From Gramella sp. AN32 (lineage in GTDB: Bacteria; Bacteroidota; Bacteroidia; Flavobacteriales; Flavobacteriaceae): a DNA stretch of 64,000 bases. Shown one piece after another: positions 1 through 9,480 of this stretch. The notes below the pieces were generated by a model that saw only the letters and a program-made list of their open reading frames with translations, had not been told where the DNA came from and made no database searches. The number at the start of each line of letters is the position of its first letter. Within the stretch, counting starts at the first letter, position 1. The position numbers were made by a program, and so were the translations under genes. The DNA is taken from the NCBI RefSeq assembly GCF_023718305.1, contig NZ_QEYO01000004.1, positions 62,001 through 126,000 of the forward strand. The letters run 5' to 3'.

Positions 1-1
1 T

Positions 2-1237
2 AGATCTTCTGTAGATACTGCGAAGGAAAGGGGCGCTTTCTCTATTTTTGATTCTGAAAGGGAAAAAAACAATCCGTTTATTCTTAGACTGAAGGATGCT
101 GATGAGAAGCTATATTATGATATGCTGGAATACGGCAGAAGGAATATCGCTTTATTGACCATTGCCCCTACGGGAACTACCAGTTTAATGACCCAAACTA
201 CCTCCGGGATAGAACCAGTTTTTTTACCGGTTTATAAAAGAAGAAGAAAAGTAAATCCAAATGATAAAGATGCCCGAATCGATTTTGTAGATGAAGTTGG
301 CGATAGCTGGGAAGAATATGTGGTATTTCACCATCGCTTTAAAGAATGGATGCGGGCGAATGGTCATGATACCGATAAGAACTATTCCCAGGAAGAGATC
401 GATAAACTGGTAAAAAAATCTCCTTATTACCAGGCCACCTCTAATGATGTAGATTGGATGAGCAAGGTGAAAATGCAGGGAGCGGTCCAAAAATGGGTAG
501 ATCATTCCATAAGTGTTACGATCAATTTGCCGAATAATGTAGATGAAGAACTGGTGGGAAGATTGTACCTGGAAGCCTGGGAAGCCGGCTGTAAAGGGGT
601 AACGGTATATCGCGATGGCTCCCGATCTGGAGTGTTGATCTCTAACGAAGAGAAAAAAGAAGATAAAGCAGACCAAAAAGCAGGTTCATTCCCTTTAAAA
701 AGACCACAAACACTATTGGCTGATGTGGTTCGTTTTCAGAATAATAAAGATAAATGGATCGCATTTATTGGGCTGGTAGATGATAAACCTTATGAAATCT
801 TTACCGGATTTGCTGATGATGAAGAAGGAATTATGATTCCGCGTTGGGTAAATGAAGGTTATATTATCAAGAATAGGGATGAAAATGGTCAATCCCGATA
901 TGATTTTCAATATGAAAACAAACGCGGATATAAAACTACCATTGAAGGACTTTCCCATAAGTTCAATCCGGAATTCTGGAATTATGCGAAACTTATTTCA
1001 AGTACCTTAAGACATGGAATGTCTATAGACAAGGTGGTAGATCTAATTAATAGTCTACAGCTGGACAACGAGTCCATCAATACCTGGAAAAATGGTGTGG
1101 TGAGGGCGCTTAAACGTTTTATTGCTGATGGCACTGTGGCCAGCAAGGAAAAATGCAGCAATTGCAATAGCACAAGTTTGATCTATCAGGAAGGTTGTTT
1201 AACCTGTAAGGATTGTGGTTCTTCCAAGTGTGGTTAA
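2..1237 (+). CDS. nrdJ: Adenosylcobalamin-dependent (class II) ribonucleotide reductase, C-terminal part
   Basis: The frame is open from base 2, so the gene starts before the window and only its last ~411 codons are seen. The protein would reduce ribonucleotides to deoxyribonucleotides using vitamin B12. Near position 160-220 is the family signature APTGTTSLMTQTTSGIEPVF, which contributes to substrate binding in the ten-stranded barrel. A linker follows, then a domain around 690-1130 resembling the C-terminal region of the long class II enzymes. The last ~25 residues form a zinc-ribbon-like tail with CxxC pairs (CSNC, CKDC, final CG), the kind of C-terminal cysteines that relay electrons to the active site. 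A strong terminator follows directly. Class II is inferred from the sequence pattern and tail; a class I large subunit is less likely. Confidence 0.85.
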   Translation, partial: RSSVDTAKERGAFSIFDSEREKNNPFILRLKDADEKLYYDMLEYGRRNIALLTIAPTGTTSLMTQTTSGIEPVFLPVYKRRRKVNPNDKDARIDFVDEVGDSWEEYVVFHHRFKEWMRANGHDTDKNYSQEEIDKLVKKSPYYQATSNDVDWMSKVKMQGAVQKWVDHSISVTINLPNNVDEELVGRLYLEAWEAGCKGVTVYRDGSRSGVLISNEEKKEDKADQKAGSFPLKRPQTLLADVVRFQNNKDKWIAFIGLVDDKPYEIFTGFADDEEGIMIPRWVNEGYIIKNRDENGQSRYDFQYENKRGYKTTIEGLSHKFNPEFWNYAKLISSTLRHGMSIDKVVDLINSLQLDNESINTWKNGVVRALKRFIADGTVASKEKCSNCNSTSLIYQEGCLTCKDCGSSKCG

Positions 1238-1255
1238 TTTTCTATAAGATTTAAT

Positions 1256-1288
1256 AAAAAGGCTCTCCAAAATGAGAGCCTTTTTTTA
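1256..1288 (+). terminator. Rho-independent terminator of nrdJ
   Basis: A perfect 7-bp stem (ggctctc/gagagcc) with a 6-nt loop is followed by seven T residues and preceded by A residues. It lies 24 bases after the nrdJ stop. Confidence 0.85.
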
Positions 1289-1290
1289 TT

Positions 1291-1702
1291 CGTTATTGAG
1301 AGGGAACAAAGTGACTGAAGCAATCTCAATTAAAAAACAAATCATTAAGGAGATCGCCACGCTGCGCTCGCGATGACAACTTACCTAAATATAGCTTTAA
1401 AGTCATTCCAACCGAAGGGAGAAATCTCATAATCAATTAGCAAGAATCAATTAAAGAAAATCCTGCCACCACATTTCGACTACGCGCAATGTGACAAAGC
1501 ATTCGTCATTGTGAGGGAACGAAGTGACCGAAGCAATCCCATATAAAGAATAAATCATTAAGGAGATCGCCACGCTGCGCTCGCGACGACAACCCACCTA
1601 AATATAGCTTTAAAAGTCATTTCGACCAAAGGGAGAAATCTCATAGGAATGAGCAACTAACAGGAATCCTGTTTCCACATTTCGACTATCTTCATGTGAC
1701 AA
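1291..1702. repeat. Two tandem copies (~213-bp period) of a composite intergenic hairpin repeat
   Basis: Copy one covers about 1291-1498 and copy two about 1503-1702. Each copy has two modules. Module A runs from a gtcattgtgagg-like end to gctgcgctcgcgatgac, and its ends are imperfectly complementary. Module B runs from gtcatttcgaccaaaggg to an inverted end near atttcgac...atgtgac. The core aggagatcgccacgctgcgc is identical in both copies. No reading frame or transposase lies inside. Module A recurs at 26018-26116 and, degraded, at 36636-36712. This matches REP/BIME-like elements in general layout; function is unknown. Confidence 0.8.
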
Positions 1703-1783
1703 CTTTTTCACCCTATAACCTGTTCAAATTTTCAACTTAGTACATTTTTTTACTTTCCAACATTCCAACTTTTAACATACCAA
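1703..1783. repeat. Quasi-tandem short 'word' repeats after the GH5-like gene
   Basis: An AT-rich stretch of irregular 8-12 bp units such as caaattttcaac, actttccaac, attccaac, ttttaacat, accaac. It lies directly 3' of the leftward gene ending at 1784. It resembles the stretches at 17278-17425 and 26123-26208. No gene is seen. Confidence 0.45.
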
Positions 1784-4372
1784 CTATTGTAAATAAACCT
1801 TCTCAATTCCAATTTCATGCGCTTTTTGAAGATTTTTATCCCCTATCCCGGGACCAATAGAAAATTGAATATTTTCAATCCTCTCAATCTCGAAATCTCC
1901 TGAATGGTGATGATCAAAATAATAAGGCAAAAAGCTGGGATAGGGTCTCGGTAAAGTGACCGTTTTTGTGGGTTGTAATTCATAGAGCGGAATTATAATT
2001 TCCTGCATTTCAGGTTTTAAGGTAATTATTTTTCCAAAGGCAGCTCCATTGTCCATCACCAGGCTTATCTCCATCTTTTCTTCGGAAGCACTTAAAGATC
2101 TGGCATTGATTATAAGTGCATCTTTAGTGGTCAAATTCCCTTTTCTACCTTTTAGGTTTTTCAGAAAATTATATTTAAAAGCATAATTATAGAGAGGCTG
2201 CTCATCCATATTTTCCGCATCTTTCTGAAATAAACTATCTATTTTTACCTGGTGTTCAGCTTTTCCCAAACCAATAGGAATTAATTGATTTTTAGGCGAC
2301 CATGGAATGACCAGTTGATCTGAATCTGTAACTGCTTCAAAAAGAGTAATTGGCGTATCCGCTTTTACGATCGCTGTTTCGAAATAATCTTCTCCGTAAA
2401 AATCCCAGTCCGATGGACTACCCGCAACTCCGCCGGGAAATGTAAATTTCCCCTCATTGGTTGAAACGATAATTCTATATTTTAGAAATCCTTCTTGCAA
2501 AACTTCTTGCGGGATCTTTGCCGAAAAATCATAAAAATTTTCTGCTGAAAGCTCTACAGATTCATAAGTATTCCCATTCTGAAACCAGGCTTCCACATTT
2601 TGAATTTCAGCATTAGAAATTACAGTTGCTTCGATTTTGGTTTCTATATTTTCAGAAGTTATTTCCAATGGTTCATGTAGGAGATAGGTTTTGTCCACAG
2701 AAGTTTCTGTAGCTACAAATTCTTCCAGGGAGAAATTCCTCTTAAAATTGAACTTCTTCTTTTTGTTATCCTTTTCGGAATTCTGAATAAGATACGTGCC
2801 GGGAGCAATCGTAAATGTGCCATTCTCAGCTTTCCCTGTAAAAGAATTTTCCACATTAATGCCCGATATTTTAAAGTCTGCCCCAAGATCTGGAAGCTCA
2901 ATTTTCATAGTATTCTCGGCCCAATTAATTATTGCGATCGTTTTATCCAGACTATTTTTTCCGAAGGGGTTTTTGATCATAAAAGGATCGGGCATAACCT
3001 CCAGGCGCCAAGCGCCATTTTCCAATTTATCCAGAAAATAAGCTCCTTTTCCATCATATTTTATAATCCCGGAATTCCCATGTCCTGCGATTTCATTTAG
3101 GTTTTTTAGATCTTTTGGTTGCAGCGTATTAGAATTGGTATATATAAATTTTTCTGCGGAATTGTAAGTAGCCACATCACCTTCATAACTAATCGTGAAA
3201 TCCCCAAATTTCAGGTTTTCCGGATAGGTTCCCAAATCTTTGCCCATGGGCACCTCATGAAAAATTTCCGAAGCGATCATTAAACCCAGTGCTTTGTGCG
3301 GCACATAATTCAGGTTCATATAATGCGTGTTATATTCCGTATTAACATACGCCAAAAAAGTTGGGTCGTAAGCAAAATGTGTGGCAATTTGTATTCCCGC
3401 TTCTCTAAAACTACGTGCCATCGCCGGATACATATAAGATTTATTCACATCGGCCGCATCAAACTCATAAACCAATTTGGCGCCTTTATTTTTACTGATC
3501 ACAGCATCAAAAGGAATAGAATATTCGTTCACATTGGGCAATAAATTGCCTTCCAGTTCCTCTCCAAACCCAAGACCTGTTGGGTACCATTGAAACGTCC
3601 CTCCCTGGATTCCGGAGGTAAAATAGGTTTCCGCTAACTGGATGCTATGGCTCACATTGTAGAAAGTTGGCTTTTTAGTGCCGGTGCTGCGCATAGATTC
3701 CAGCATTCCCTGGATGAAATCTTTCACTTCAGCAGGAGTACCGCGATGATGGGGCTCATTACTCACTTCAAAAGCAATGATATTGGGCTCGTTTTTATAA
3801 GCTATTCCGGTATATGGATTCACATGATTTAGAAATTGCGCCAGATAATTTTGCTGAGCCTTGATCGCTTCTGGATTGGTAAGACTTTTATCCTTGCCGA
3901 ATTTATGTGAAAAACCAGGTGTTTCCTCATCAGGCTCCGGCCAGCCATTTCCCCAAAAAGCAATGGGGGTAATCACGAAGTTAAAACCTCGATCCTTCAG
4001 TTGCTTGATTAGATAGTCAAAATTTTCAAGATGTTCATTTTCGATTAGGTTTCCCTTTTCATCGCTAATTTCGGTGTCCCATACATGCACACGATACAGG
4101 TCAAAATTGAGCCGGGCAAAATGATACACATCCTTATCGATCTCCTTTTTGATATCCAAGCCTTTTTTCCCGGCTGAACGATAGGCGTGGGCAAAAGGCA
4201 CGGTATAATTCACTCCAAAACCATGAACTTCCTTTTTGGTATCTCCCCAGCGCATGACCCCATTTTCATCTACAAATACATCTCCCTGGTGTTCCTGTCC
4301 TATAACCGCATAACTCCACATAAGGGCAAAGGTTATCAGGCTGAAAATTGATTTCAGTTTAAGGTTTTTCAT
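1784..4372 (-). CDS. Secreted GH5-like (clan A) glycoside hydrolase
   Basis: 862 residues with an N-terminal signal peptide (basic start, hydrophobic core, cleavage near VIGQ). Residues ~25-420 form a cellulase-type TIM barrel. The motif EVSNEPHH carries the expected acid/base glutamate of the Asn-Glu-Pro signature, and LVYEFDAAD near residue 305 carries a plausible nucleophile glutamate. The rest is beta-rich accessory sequence, perhaps a carbohydrate-binding or Ig-like module. Substrate cannot be read from sequence; beta-mannan, beta-galactan or another beta-glycan fits the neighbouring galactose genes. It lies 14 bp downstream of the isomerase-like gene on the same strand, so the two are probably co-transcribed. 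Confidence 0.7.
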   Translation of the reverse strand: MKNLKLKSIFSLITFALMWSYAVIGQEHQGDVFVDENGVMRWGDTKKEVHGFGVNYTVPFAHAYRSAGKKGLDIKKEIDKDVYHFARLNFDLYRVHVWDTEISDEKGNLIENEHLENFDYLIKQLKDRGFNFVITPIAFWGNGWPEPDEETPGFSHKFGKDKSLTNPEAIKAQQNYLAQFLNHVNPYTGIAYKNEPNIIAFEVSNEPHHRGTPAEVKDFIQGMLESMRSTGTKKPTFYNVSHSIQLAETYFTSGIQGGTFQWYPTGLGFGEELEGNLLPNVNEYSIPFDAVISKNKGAKLVYEFDAADVNKSYMYPAMARSFREAGIQIATHFAYDPTFLAYVNTEYNTHYMNLNYVPHKALGLMIASEIFHEVPMGKDLGTYPENLKFGDFTISYEGDVATYNSAEKFIYTNSNTLQPKDLKNLNEIAGHGNSGIIKYDGKGAYFLDKLENGAWRLEVMPDPFMIKNPFGKNSLDKTIAIINWAENTMKIELPDLGADFKISGINVENSFTGKAENGTFTIAPGTYLIQNSEKDNKKKKFNFKRNFSLEEFVATETSVDKTYLLHEPLEITSENIETKIEATVISNAEIQNVEAWFQNGNTYESVELSAENFYDFSAKIPQEVLQEGFLKYRIIVSTNEGKFTFPGGVAGSPSDWDFYGEDYFETAIVKADTPITLFEAVTDSDQLVIPWSPKNQLIPIGLGKAEHQVKIDSLFQKDAENMDEQPLYNYAFKYNFLKNLKGRKGNLTTKDALIINARSLSASEEKMEISLVMDNGAAFGKIITLKPEMQEIIIPLYELQPTKTVTLPRPYPSFLPYYFDHHHSGDFEIERIENIQFSIGPGIGDKNLQKAHEIGIEKVYLQ

Positions 4373-4386
4373 ACTTCAATTAAAAA

Positions 4387-5277
4387 TTAAATATCGCAGA
4401 TGCTGATACCTTCCTGCAAAGCCGCAAGTTTGTCTTCGTAAGTAGGAATAAATTCCTGGGCTAGGAATCCGTCAAAACCTGTATCATAAATAGCCTGTAC
4501 AATTGCGGGATAATACAATTCCTGAGAATTATTGATCTCATTTCTACCCGGAACCCCGCCGGTATGATAATGATTAATGTATTCGTGATTTTCCCGAATG
4601 GTGCGAATTACATCACCTTCCATAATTTGCATATGGTAAATATCATATAAAAGCTTAAAGTTGGGTTTCCCCAGTTTTTTTGCCAAAGCGACACCCCAGG
4701 TGGTATGATCGCACATATAATCTTTATGGTTAACTTTACTGTTAAGCAATTCCATGACCAGGTTCACGTTTCTTTCCGCAGCAAAATCGAGTAAAGGCGT
4801 AAGCCCGGTAACACAATTATCAATTCCGGTTTGTTCATCCATCCCGTTTCGGTTACCGGAAAAACAAATCACATTTTTGATTTTATGATCTGATGCCTTA
4901 TGGATCAAGCCTTTATATTTCTCCTGAAGTTCGGCGTGATTTCCGGGCTCATTGAAACCATCAGTAATACTGGCAAACTCATCGGTCGCCATCGAGCATA
5001 CTAGGCCTTCTTTTTCCACGGTATCCCATTCCGAAGGTTTTAAAAGATCTATCGCCACGATCCCCATTTCTTTACATGCCTTGGCGAATTCATCCAAAGG
5101 GATTCCCGCATAACACCAGCGGCATACCGATAATTTTATTTTTGATGGATGATTGATCCTTTTAAAATGGTCCATATTCTCATTTCCAAATACATTGTGC
5201 ATACCGGCAAGACTTAAAGCACCGGCTCCCAATCCAAGATTTCTTAGAGCCAGCCTGCGATTTATTTTATCAGACAT
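4387..5277 (-). CDS. Sugar phosphate isomerase/epimerase-like (xylose isomerase-type TIM barrel) protein, exported
   Basis: About 296 residues from the chosen ATG at 5277. An upstream in-frame start at 5334 would add a hydrophobic stretch but leave the signal in an odd position. The N-terminus carries NRRLALRNLGLGAGALSLA, a twin-arginine-like export signal. The body has the AP-endonuclease-2/hydroxypyruvate isomerase fold, with conserved pieces VMELLNSKVNHKDYM, LLYDIYHMQIMEGD and a C-terminal AQEFIPT; the acidic and histidine residues fit metal binding. It precedes the GH5-like gene and probably acts on a periplasmic sugar derivative. The exact reaction is not inferable; hydroxypyruvate isomerase is the nearest annotated relative I recognise. 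Confidence 0.7.
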   Translation of the reverse strand: MSDKINRRLALRNLGLGAGALSLAGMHNVFGNENMDHFKRINHPSKIKLSVCRWCYAGIPLDEFAKACKEMGIVAIDLLKPSEWDTVEKEGLVCSMATDEFASITDGFNEPGNHAELQEKYKGLIHKASDHKIKNVICFSGNRNGMDEQTGIDNCVTGLTPLLDFAAERNVNLVMELLNSKVNHKDYMCDHTTWGVALAKKLGKPNFKLLYDIYHMQIMEGDVIRTIRENHEYINHYHTGGVPGRNEINNSQELYYPAIVQAIYDTGFDGFLAQEFIPTYEDKLAALQEGISICDI

Positions 5278-5359
5278 AGAATTAAATTTATTAAAAATAA
5301 GAATAAACGTAAATATTACAATTATAAAACACAATTTTACTGTATTCTACCCAAATTTT

Positions 5360-6064
5360 TTAAGCAATCTCAAAATTATAACCAGATTTCAGAAGTTTTT
5401 GATAATTCCCGTTATTAAATTTATACAAAAAAGCGCCACGTTTACTTCCAGACTTATCTTTTTCATCCAGTTTAACCAGCACATTTAAAGCCATTAATTT
5501 TTTTCTGAAATTCCTTGAATCCAATTCCTTCTGATAGATCGCTTCATAGAGCATTTGAAGTTGTGGAATAGTGAATTTTTCAGGTAAAAGCTCAAAACCT
5601 ATTGGTTGAAATCTTGCTTTCTGCCTTATGCGTTCCAAAGCATCCTGTACCATTTCCTGATGATCCAGGATAAGATGGGGCAATTTCATGATATCATGCC
5701 AGTGAGCGCCGTGCTCTTCCACCAGTTTTTCATCATGATCTTCCAAACGTATCAAAGCGAACTGTGCAACAGAAATACAACGATAACCGGGATCCCGATC
5801 TTTCTTGCCATAACTTTTTAACTGTTCCATATAAACATTTTCCAGTCCTGTGGTATTTTTCAACACCCGCTTTGCGGCTATATCGAGATCTTCGTCCAAA
5901 CGCACAAAACTACCAATGAGTGACCACTCGCCCACCAAAGGTGCCAATTCCCGTTTAAAAAGTAAAAGCTTTAATCTCCCTGCATCAAATCCAAAGATGA
6001 TACAATCAGTTGCAACATACATTTTTTCTTTTACCTGATATAGATCAGGAGGGGACTGGGACAT
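5360..6064 (-). CDS. Nudix-fold transcriptional regulator (NrtR/AraR-like)
   Basis: 234 residues. The first ~145 form a Nudix domain (YVATDCIIFGF, GEWSLIGSFV), and the C-terminal ~80 form a winged-helix domain starting near LPEKFTIPQLQMLYEAIYQ and running into LVKLDEKDKSGSKRGAFLYK. The Nudix box is degraded: where catalytic members have REUxEE this protein reads KRVLKN, so the acidic metal ligands are missing. That pattern is known for NrtR-family regulators, which sense a ligand instead of hydrolysing it; the Bacteroidota branch includes the arabinose regulator AraR. It is divergent from galK, so a galactose- or sugar-derived effector is a reasonable inference. Confidence 0.8.
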   Translation of the reverse strand: MSQSPPDLYQVKEKMYVATDCIIFGFDAGRLKLLLFKRELAPLVGEWSLIGSFVRLDEDLDIAAKRVLKNTTGLENVYMEQLKSYGKKDRDPGYRCISVAQFALIRLEDHDEKLVEEHGAHWHDIMKLPHLILDHQEMVQDALERIRQKARFQPIGFELLPEKFTIPQLQMLYEAIYQKELDSRNFRKKLMALNVLVKLDEKDKSGSKRGAFLYKFNNGNYQKLLKSGYNFEIA

Positions 6065-6144
6065 GGACTAAAGTTTGGGTTAAAGATAAATAATTCAAAA
6101 ATTTAATGAATAAAAAATGAACGTATTTTTTACATTTATTATAT
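6065..6144. promoter_or_regulatory. Divergent intergenic control region, regulator / galK
   Basis: 80 bp separate the two divergent genes. On the + strand a TAnnTTTG match (TATATTTG, 6140-6147) overlaps the first possible galK start codon, which argues for a later start. No clear TTG element sits 20 bp upstream, so this promoter call is weak. Confidence 0.35.
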
Positions 6145-7335
6145 TTGAAGGATTTTATAAAACATTTAGCCTTGCAAAATTCAATAAAACCAGATAACTT
6201 TTTTAAAGATCCTAAAAATTTCAAAGCTGAAATTACGGTTGAATCTCCCGGAAGAATAAACTTAATTGGGGAACATACAGATTATAATGAAGGCTTTGTA
6301 ATGCCCACTGCGATCGATAAAAAAATCTTTCTGAAATTCAAAAAAAATAATTCCGAAAATTTATGCAGAATCTATAGTGCTACCTTTAAAAATGGTTTTG
6401 ACTTTAATCTGGATGAAGAATTTCAGAAAGGATCGAACTGGAAACATTATGTTTTAGGCGTTGTAAAGGAAATTCAGGATTTGGGCAAAAAGATTTCGGG
6501 ATTTGATTGTTTGGTAGAAAGCAAATTACCTGTTGGAGCAGGAATTAGTTCTTCGGCCGCCCTGGAATGTGGCGTGGCTAGCGGAATAAACGCCCTGTTC
6601 GATCTCAATTTAACCAAACTTGAGATCGTTAAACTTTCCCAGCGTGCAGAAAATAATTTTGTGGGCAATAACTGCGGAATCATGGATCAGTATTCTTCGG
6701 TTTTAAGCAGAAAGGGCCACATCATTAAACTGGACTGCAGAAGCCTGGAAGCTGAATTTATTCCTGCCGATTTCAAAAACTGTAAATTACTTTTACTGAA
6801 TACGAATGTTTCCCACAAGCTGGCAGAAAGTGAATACAATACGCGACGCCGCGAATGTGAAGATGCGGTAAGGATTATTCAGAAAAAATATCCTGAAGTC
6901 CAATCGGTTCGGGATCTCAACTTTACTATTTTAAAAGACGTTGAAGCGGAGCTTTCAGGAAAAATGTACAGGAGGTGCCTTTACGTGATCCATGAAAATC
7001 AACGTGTGCTGAATGCGGCTGATGCATTAAAGAAGTTTGATCTTAAGAAGTTTGGTGAATTAATGTATGCCTCACACGATGGATTACAACACGATTATGA
7101 GGTGAGTTGTGAAGAATTAGACTTTCTGGTTAATTATTCCAAAAACAAGGATTTTATTTACGGTTCAAGAATGATGGGCGGCGGCTTTGGCGGTTGCACC
7201 ATCAACCTTATTGAAAATGATAAGATAGAAGATTATATAAAAGATGTTTCACTGGCTTACAAAAAACAATTCGATATTGAATTGGATGCCATTAGCGTAT
7301 CGCCGGATAGCGGAACTCGAATAACCAAAAATTAA
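6145..7335 (+). CDS. galK: Galactokinase
   Basis: Phosphorylates galactose to galactose-1-phosphate with ATP, the first committed step of the Leloir pathway, in the cytoplasm. All three GHMP kinase motifs are present: GRINLIGEHTDYNEG near residues 36-50, LPVGAGISSSAALE near 128-141, and GSRMMGGGFGGCTI near the C-terminus. GIMDQYSS near 178-185 holds the catalytic aspartate. No ATG start exists; TTG at 6145 gives 396 residues and TTG at 6172 gives 387, closer to the usual ~385. The second is favoured if the TATATTTG element at 6140 is the promoter. galT follows after 4 bp. Confidence 0.93.
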   Translation: MKDFIKHLALQNSIKPDNFFKDPKNFKAEITVESPGRINLIGEHTDYNEGFVMPTAIDKKIFLKFKKNNSENLCRIYSATFKNGFDFNLDEEFQKGSNWKHYVLGVVKEIQDLGKKISGFDCLVESKLPVGAGISSSAALECGVASGINALFDLNLTKLEIVKLSQRAENNFVGNNCGIMDQYSSVLSRKGHIIKLDCRSLEAEFIPADFKNCKLLLLNTNVSHKLAESEYNTRRRECEDAVRIIQKKYPEVQSVRDLNFTILKDVEAELSGKMYRRCLYVIHENQRVLNAADALKKFDLKKFGELMYASHDGLQHDYEVSCEELDFLVNYSKNKDFIYGSRMMGGGFGGCTINLIENDKIEDYIKDVSLAYKKQFDIELDAISVSPDSGTRITKN

Positions 7336-7339
7336 AAAT

Positions 7340-8380
7340 ATGGATCAGCAACTAAATAATGTTCCGCACAGGAGATATAATATTCTAACCGGGGAATGGA
7401 TCCTGGTTTCACCACATCGTACCAACAGACCGTGGCAGGGAAAAACTGAAGATAAACACCTGGAAAAAAAAGCAACATACGATCCCGGTTGTTATTTGTG
7501 CCCGGGAAATACGCGTGCAAGCGGAGAAACAAATCCAGATTATAAGGAGCCTTATACGTTTATAAATGATTTTTCTTCTTTACTTCCAGAGACCAATGCT
7601 ATTAGCCTAAATAAAGGATTATTACAGGCAGCTTCTGAAAAAGGTATTTGTAAAGTTGTATGTTTTTCACCAGATCATTCACTTACCCTTCCGTTGATGG
7701 ATATTGAAGATATTACCAAAGTAGTGAAAATGTGGAAAAAAGAATATGCTGAATTGGGGGCCAAAGAAGACATAAATTATATCCAGATCTTTGAAAATAA
7801 AGGGTCGATCATGGGATGTAGCAATCCGCATCCTCACGGGCAAATATGGTCCCAGTCTTCGATCCCTACAGAAATCAATAAAAAATCCTTATATTTTAAA
7901 CAATATTGGGATGAGAATAAATCCAGCTTACTGGGTGATTATCTTGATCAGGAATTAGAATTAAAGGAAAGGATACTGGAAGAAAATAAACATTTTGTAG
8001 CTCTAATCCCATATTGGGCAATTTGGCCATTCGAGGCGATGATCATCCCGAAACGCCACATTCAGCATATTGGTCAGCTAACATCTGAAGAGGATGTAGC
8101 TTATGCTGAAATTATCAAAAAACTAACCATTAAATACGATAACCTTTTTGAGACTTCATTTCCGTATTCTTCAGGAATTCACCAAAGCCCCACAGATGGG
8201 AAAAAGTATCCTGAATGGCATTTTCATATGAGCTTTTACCCACCTTTGCTCCGTTCAGCAACGGTGAAGAAATTTATGGTAGGCTATGAAATGTTTGCGG
8301 GACCTCAACGTGATATTACTGCAGAGCAGGCGGCAGAAAGGTTAAATGAGTTACCAGAAATTCATTACTTAAAACAGTAG
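7340..8380 (+). CDS. galT: Galactose-1-phosphate uridylyltransferase
   Basis: 346 residues; exchanges UMP between UDP-glucose and galactose-1-phosphate. The active-site HPHGQIW motif is at residues 164-170, with the second histidine as the uridylylated nucleophile. A CYLC zinc-type pair lies at 51-54, and the C-terminal domain contains a second histidine cluster (EWHFHMSFYPP). It is placed between galK and a LacI-type regulator with very short gaps, so one mRNA is likely. No galE is present in this window, so UDP-galactose epimerisation must be encoded elsewhere. Confidence 0.95.
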   Translation: MDQQLNNVPHRRYNILTGEWILVSPHRTNRPWQGKTEDKHLEKKATYDPGCYLCPGNTRASGETNPDYKEPYTFINDFSSLLPETNAISLNKGLLQAASEKGICKVVCFSPDHSLTLPLMDIEDITKVVKMWKKEYAELGAKEDINYIQIFENKGSIMGCSNPHPHGQIWSQSSIPTEINKKSLYFKQYWDENKSSLLGDYLDQELELKERILEENKHFVALIPYWAIWPFEAMIIPKRHIQHIGQLTSEEDVAYAEIIKKLTIKYDNLFETSFPYSSGIHQSPTDGKKYPEWHFHMSFYPPLLRSATVKKFMVGYEMFAGPQRDITAEQAAERLNELPEIHYLKQ

Positions 8381-8389
8381 GATATAATT

Positions 8390-9403
8390 ATGCAAGGTAA
8401 AACCACACTCAAAACATTAGCTGAAATTTTGGAAATTTCACCAAGTACTGTTTCCAAAGCCTTGCATGACAGCCCTGAAATTAGCGAAAAATTAAAAGTA
8501 AAAATCAGGGAACTGGCTAAAAAGGAGCATTATATCCCGAATGCCATGGGAAGAAACCTCAAATCCAGAGAGACCAAAACTATTGGGGTCATAATTCCAG
8601 ATATCCTGCCACATTTTTTTGCGAAAGCGCTTTATGGCATGGAGGCAATGGCAGGAGAAATGGGCTATCAAATTGTAATTTGTATTTCTAATGAATCCCT
8701 AAAAAAGGAAATTAAAAGTATCCATACGATGATTTCCAGTGGCGTAGACGGGGTCGTGATGTCTTTATCCCAGGAAACGCAGGCCAAAATGCAAATTGAA
8801 CATTTACTGCAGTTAAAAAAATATGGGATAGAATTGGTACTTTTTGACCGCGTATTATCTATTATTAATTGTGATAAGGTTAGTATCAACGATGCTTTAC
8901 AAGCAGAACAGGCCACAGTCGAATTGATCAAATCTGGCTGTAAAAAAGTTGGTTATTTAACTAATATTCTCAACACAAGTGTAGACGATCAGCGAAAGCA
9001 GGGATATCAGGATGCTATGAAAAGGTATAAACTCAGGAACCGGGTTATTGGATTTAATCCCAAAGATGAGTTTCCCGCTAAACAAATAAATACACTAATT
9101 GCTGAAGGTAAATTAGATGCTATTCTGGCAGCGAACGAGCTTTCAGCAATTATGACAATTAAAAGTGTTCTTGATTCTGGTTATGAAATTCCCAAAGATG
9201 TCTCAGTCATTGGCTTTACTAACGGAGTTATCTCAGCAAATTTCCGACCTTCCTTAAGCTCTATTGATCAGCATGAAGAAGAACAGGGAAGGCTGGCCAT
9301 GGAAACGATTATCGAAAGGTTGCAGGGAAAACTTCCGAAAGAACCTCTGGATTATAAATTAAGGACCTCGATCATTCATCGCGAAACTACACGACACGAG
9401 TAA
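8390..9403 (+). CDS. LacI-family transcriptional regulator of the gal genes
   Basis: 337 residues. The first ~55 are a LacI helix-turn-helix with hinge (TLKTLAEILEISPSTVSKAL, then GRNLKSRETKTIGVIIPD). The rest is a periplasmic-binding-protein-like sensor domain. It follows galT by 9 bp and is probably part of the galK-galT transcript. By position it should respond to galactose or a galactoside, which is inference. Together with the Nudix-type regulator upstream, the island has two different sugar-sensing regulators. Confidence 0.9.
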   Translation: MQGKTTLKTLAEILEISPSTVSKALHDSPEISEKLKVKIRELAKKEHYIPNAMGRNLKSRETKTIGVIIPDILPHFFAKALYGMEAMAGEMGYQIVICISNESLKKEIKSIHTMISSGVDGVVMSLSQETQAKMQIEHLLQLKKYGIELVLFDRVLSIINCDKVSINDALQAEQATVELIKSGCKKVGYLTNILNTSVDDQRKQGYQDAMKRYKLRNRVIGFNPKDEFPAKQINTLIAEGKLDAILAANELSAIMTIKSVLDSGYEIPKDVSVIGFTNGVISANFRPSLSSIDQHEEEQGRLAMETIIERLQGKLPKEPLDYKLRTSIIHRETTRHE

Positions 9404-9480
9404 TACATTTTTAAGCGAAGTAGATATACACACCAATTACAATTACCACAATGCCTGTTCATACCAACCTTTCTACCCCC

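Noticed and set aside
1291..1702. Insertion sequence remnant
   Set aside because: No transposase fragment in any frame and no target-site duplication that I can see; the structure fits short hairpin repeats better.
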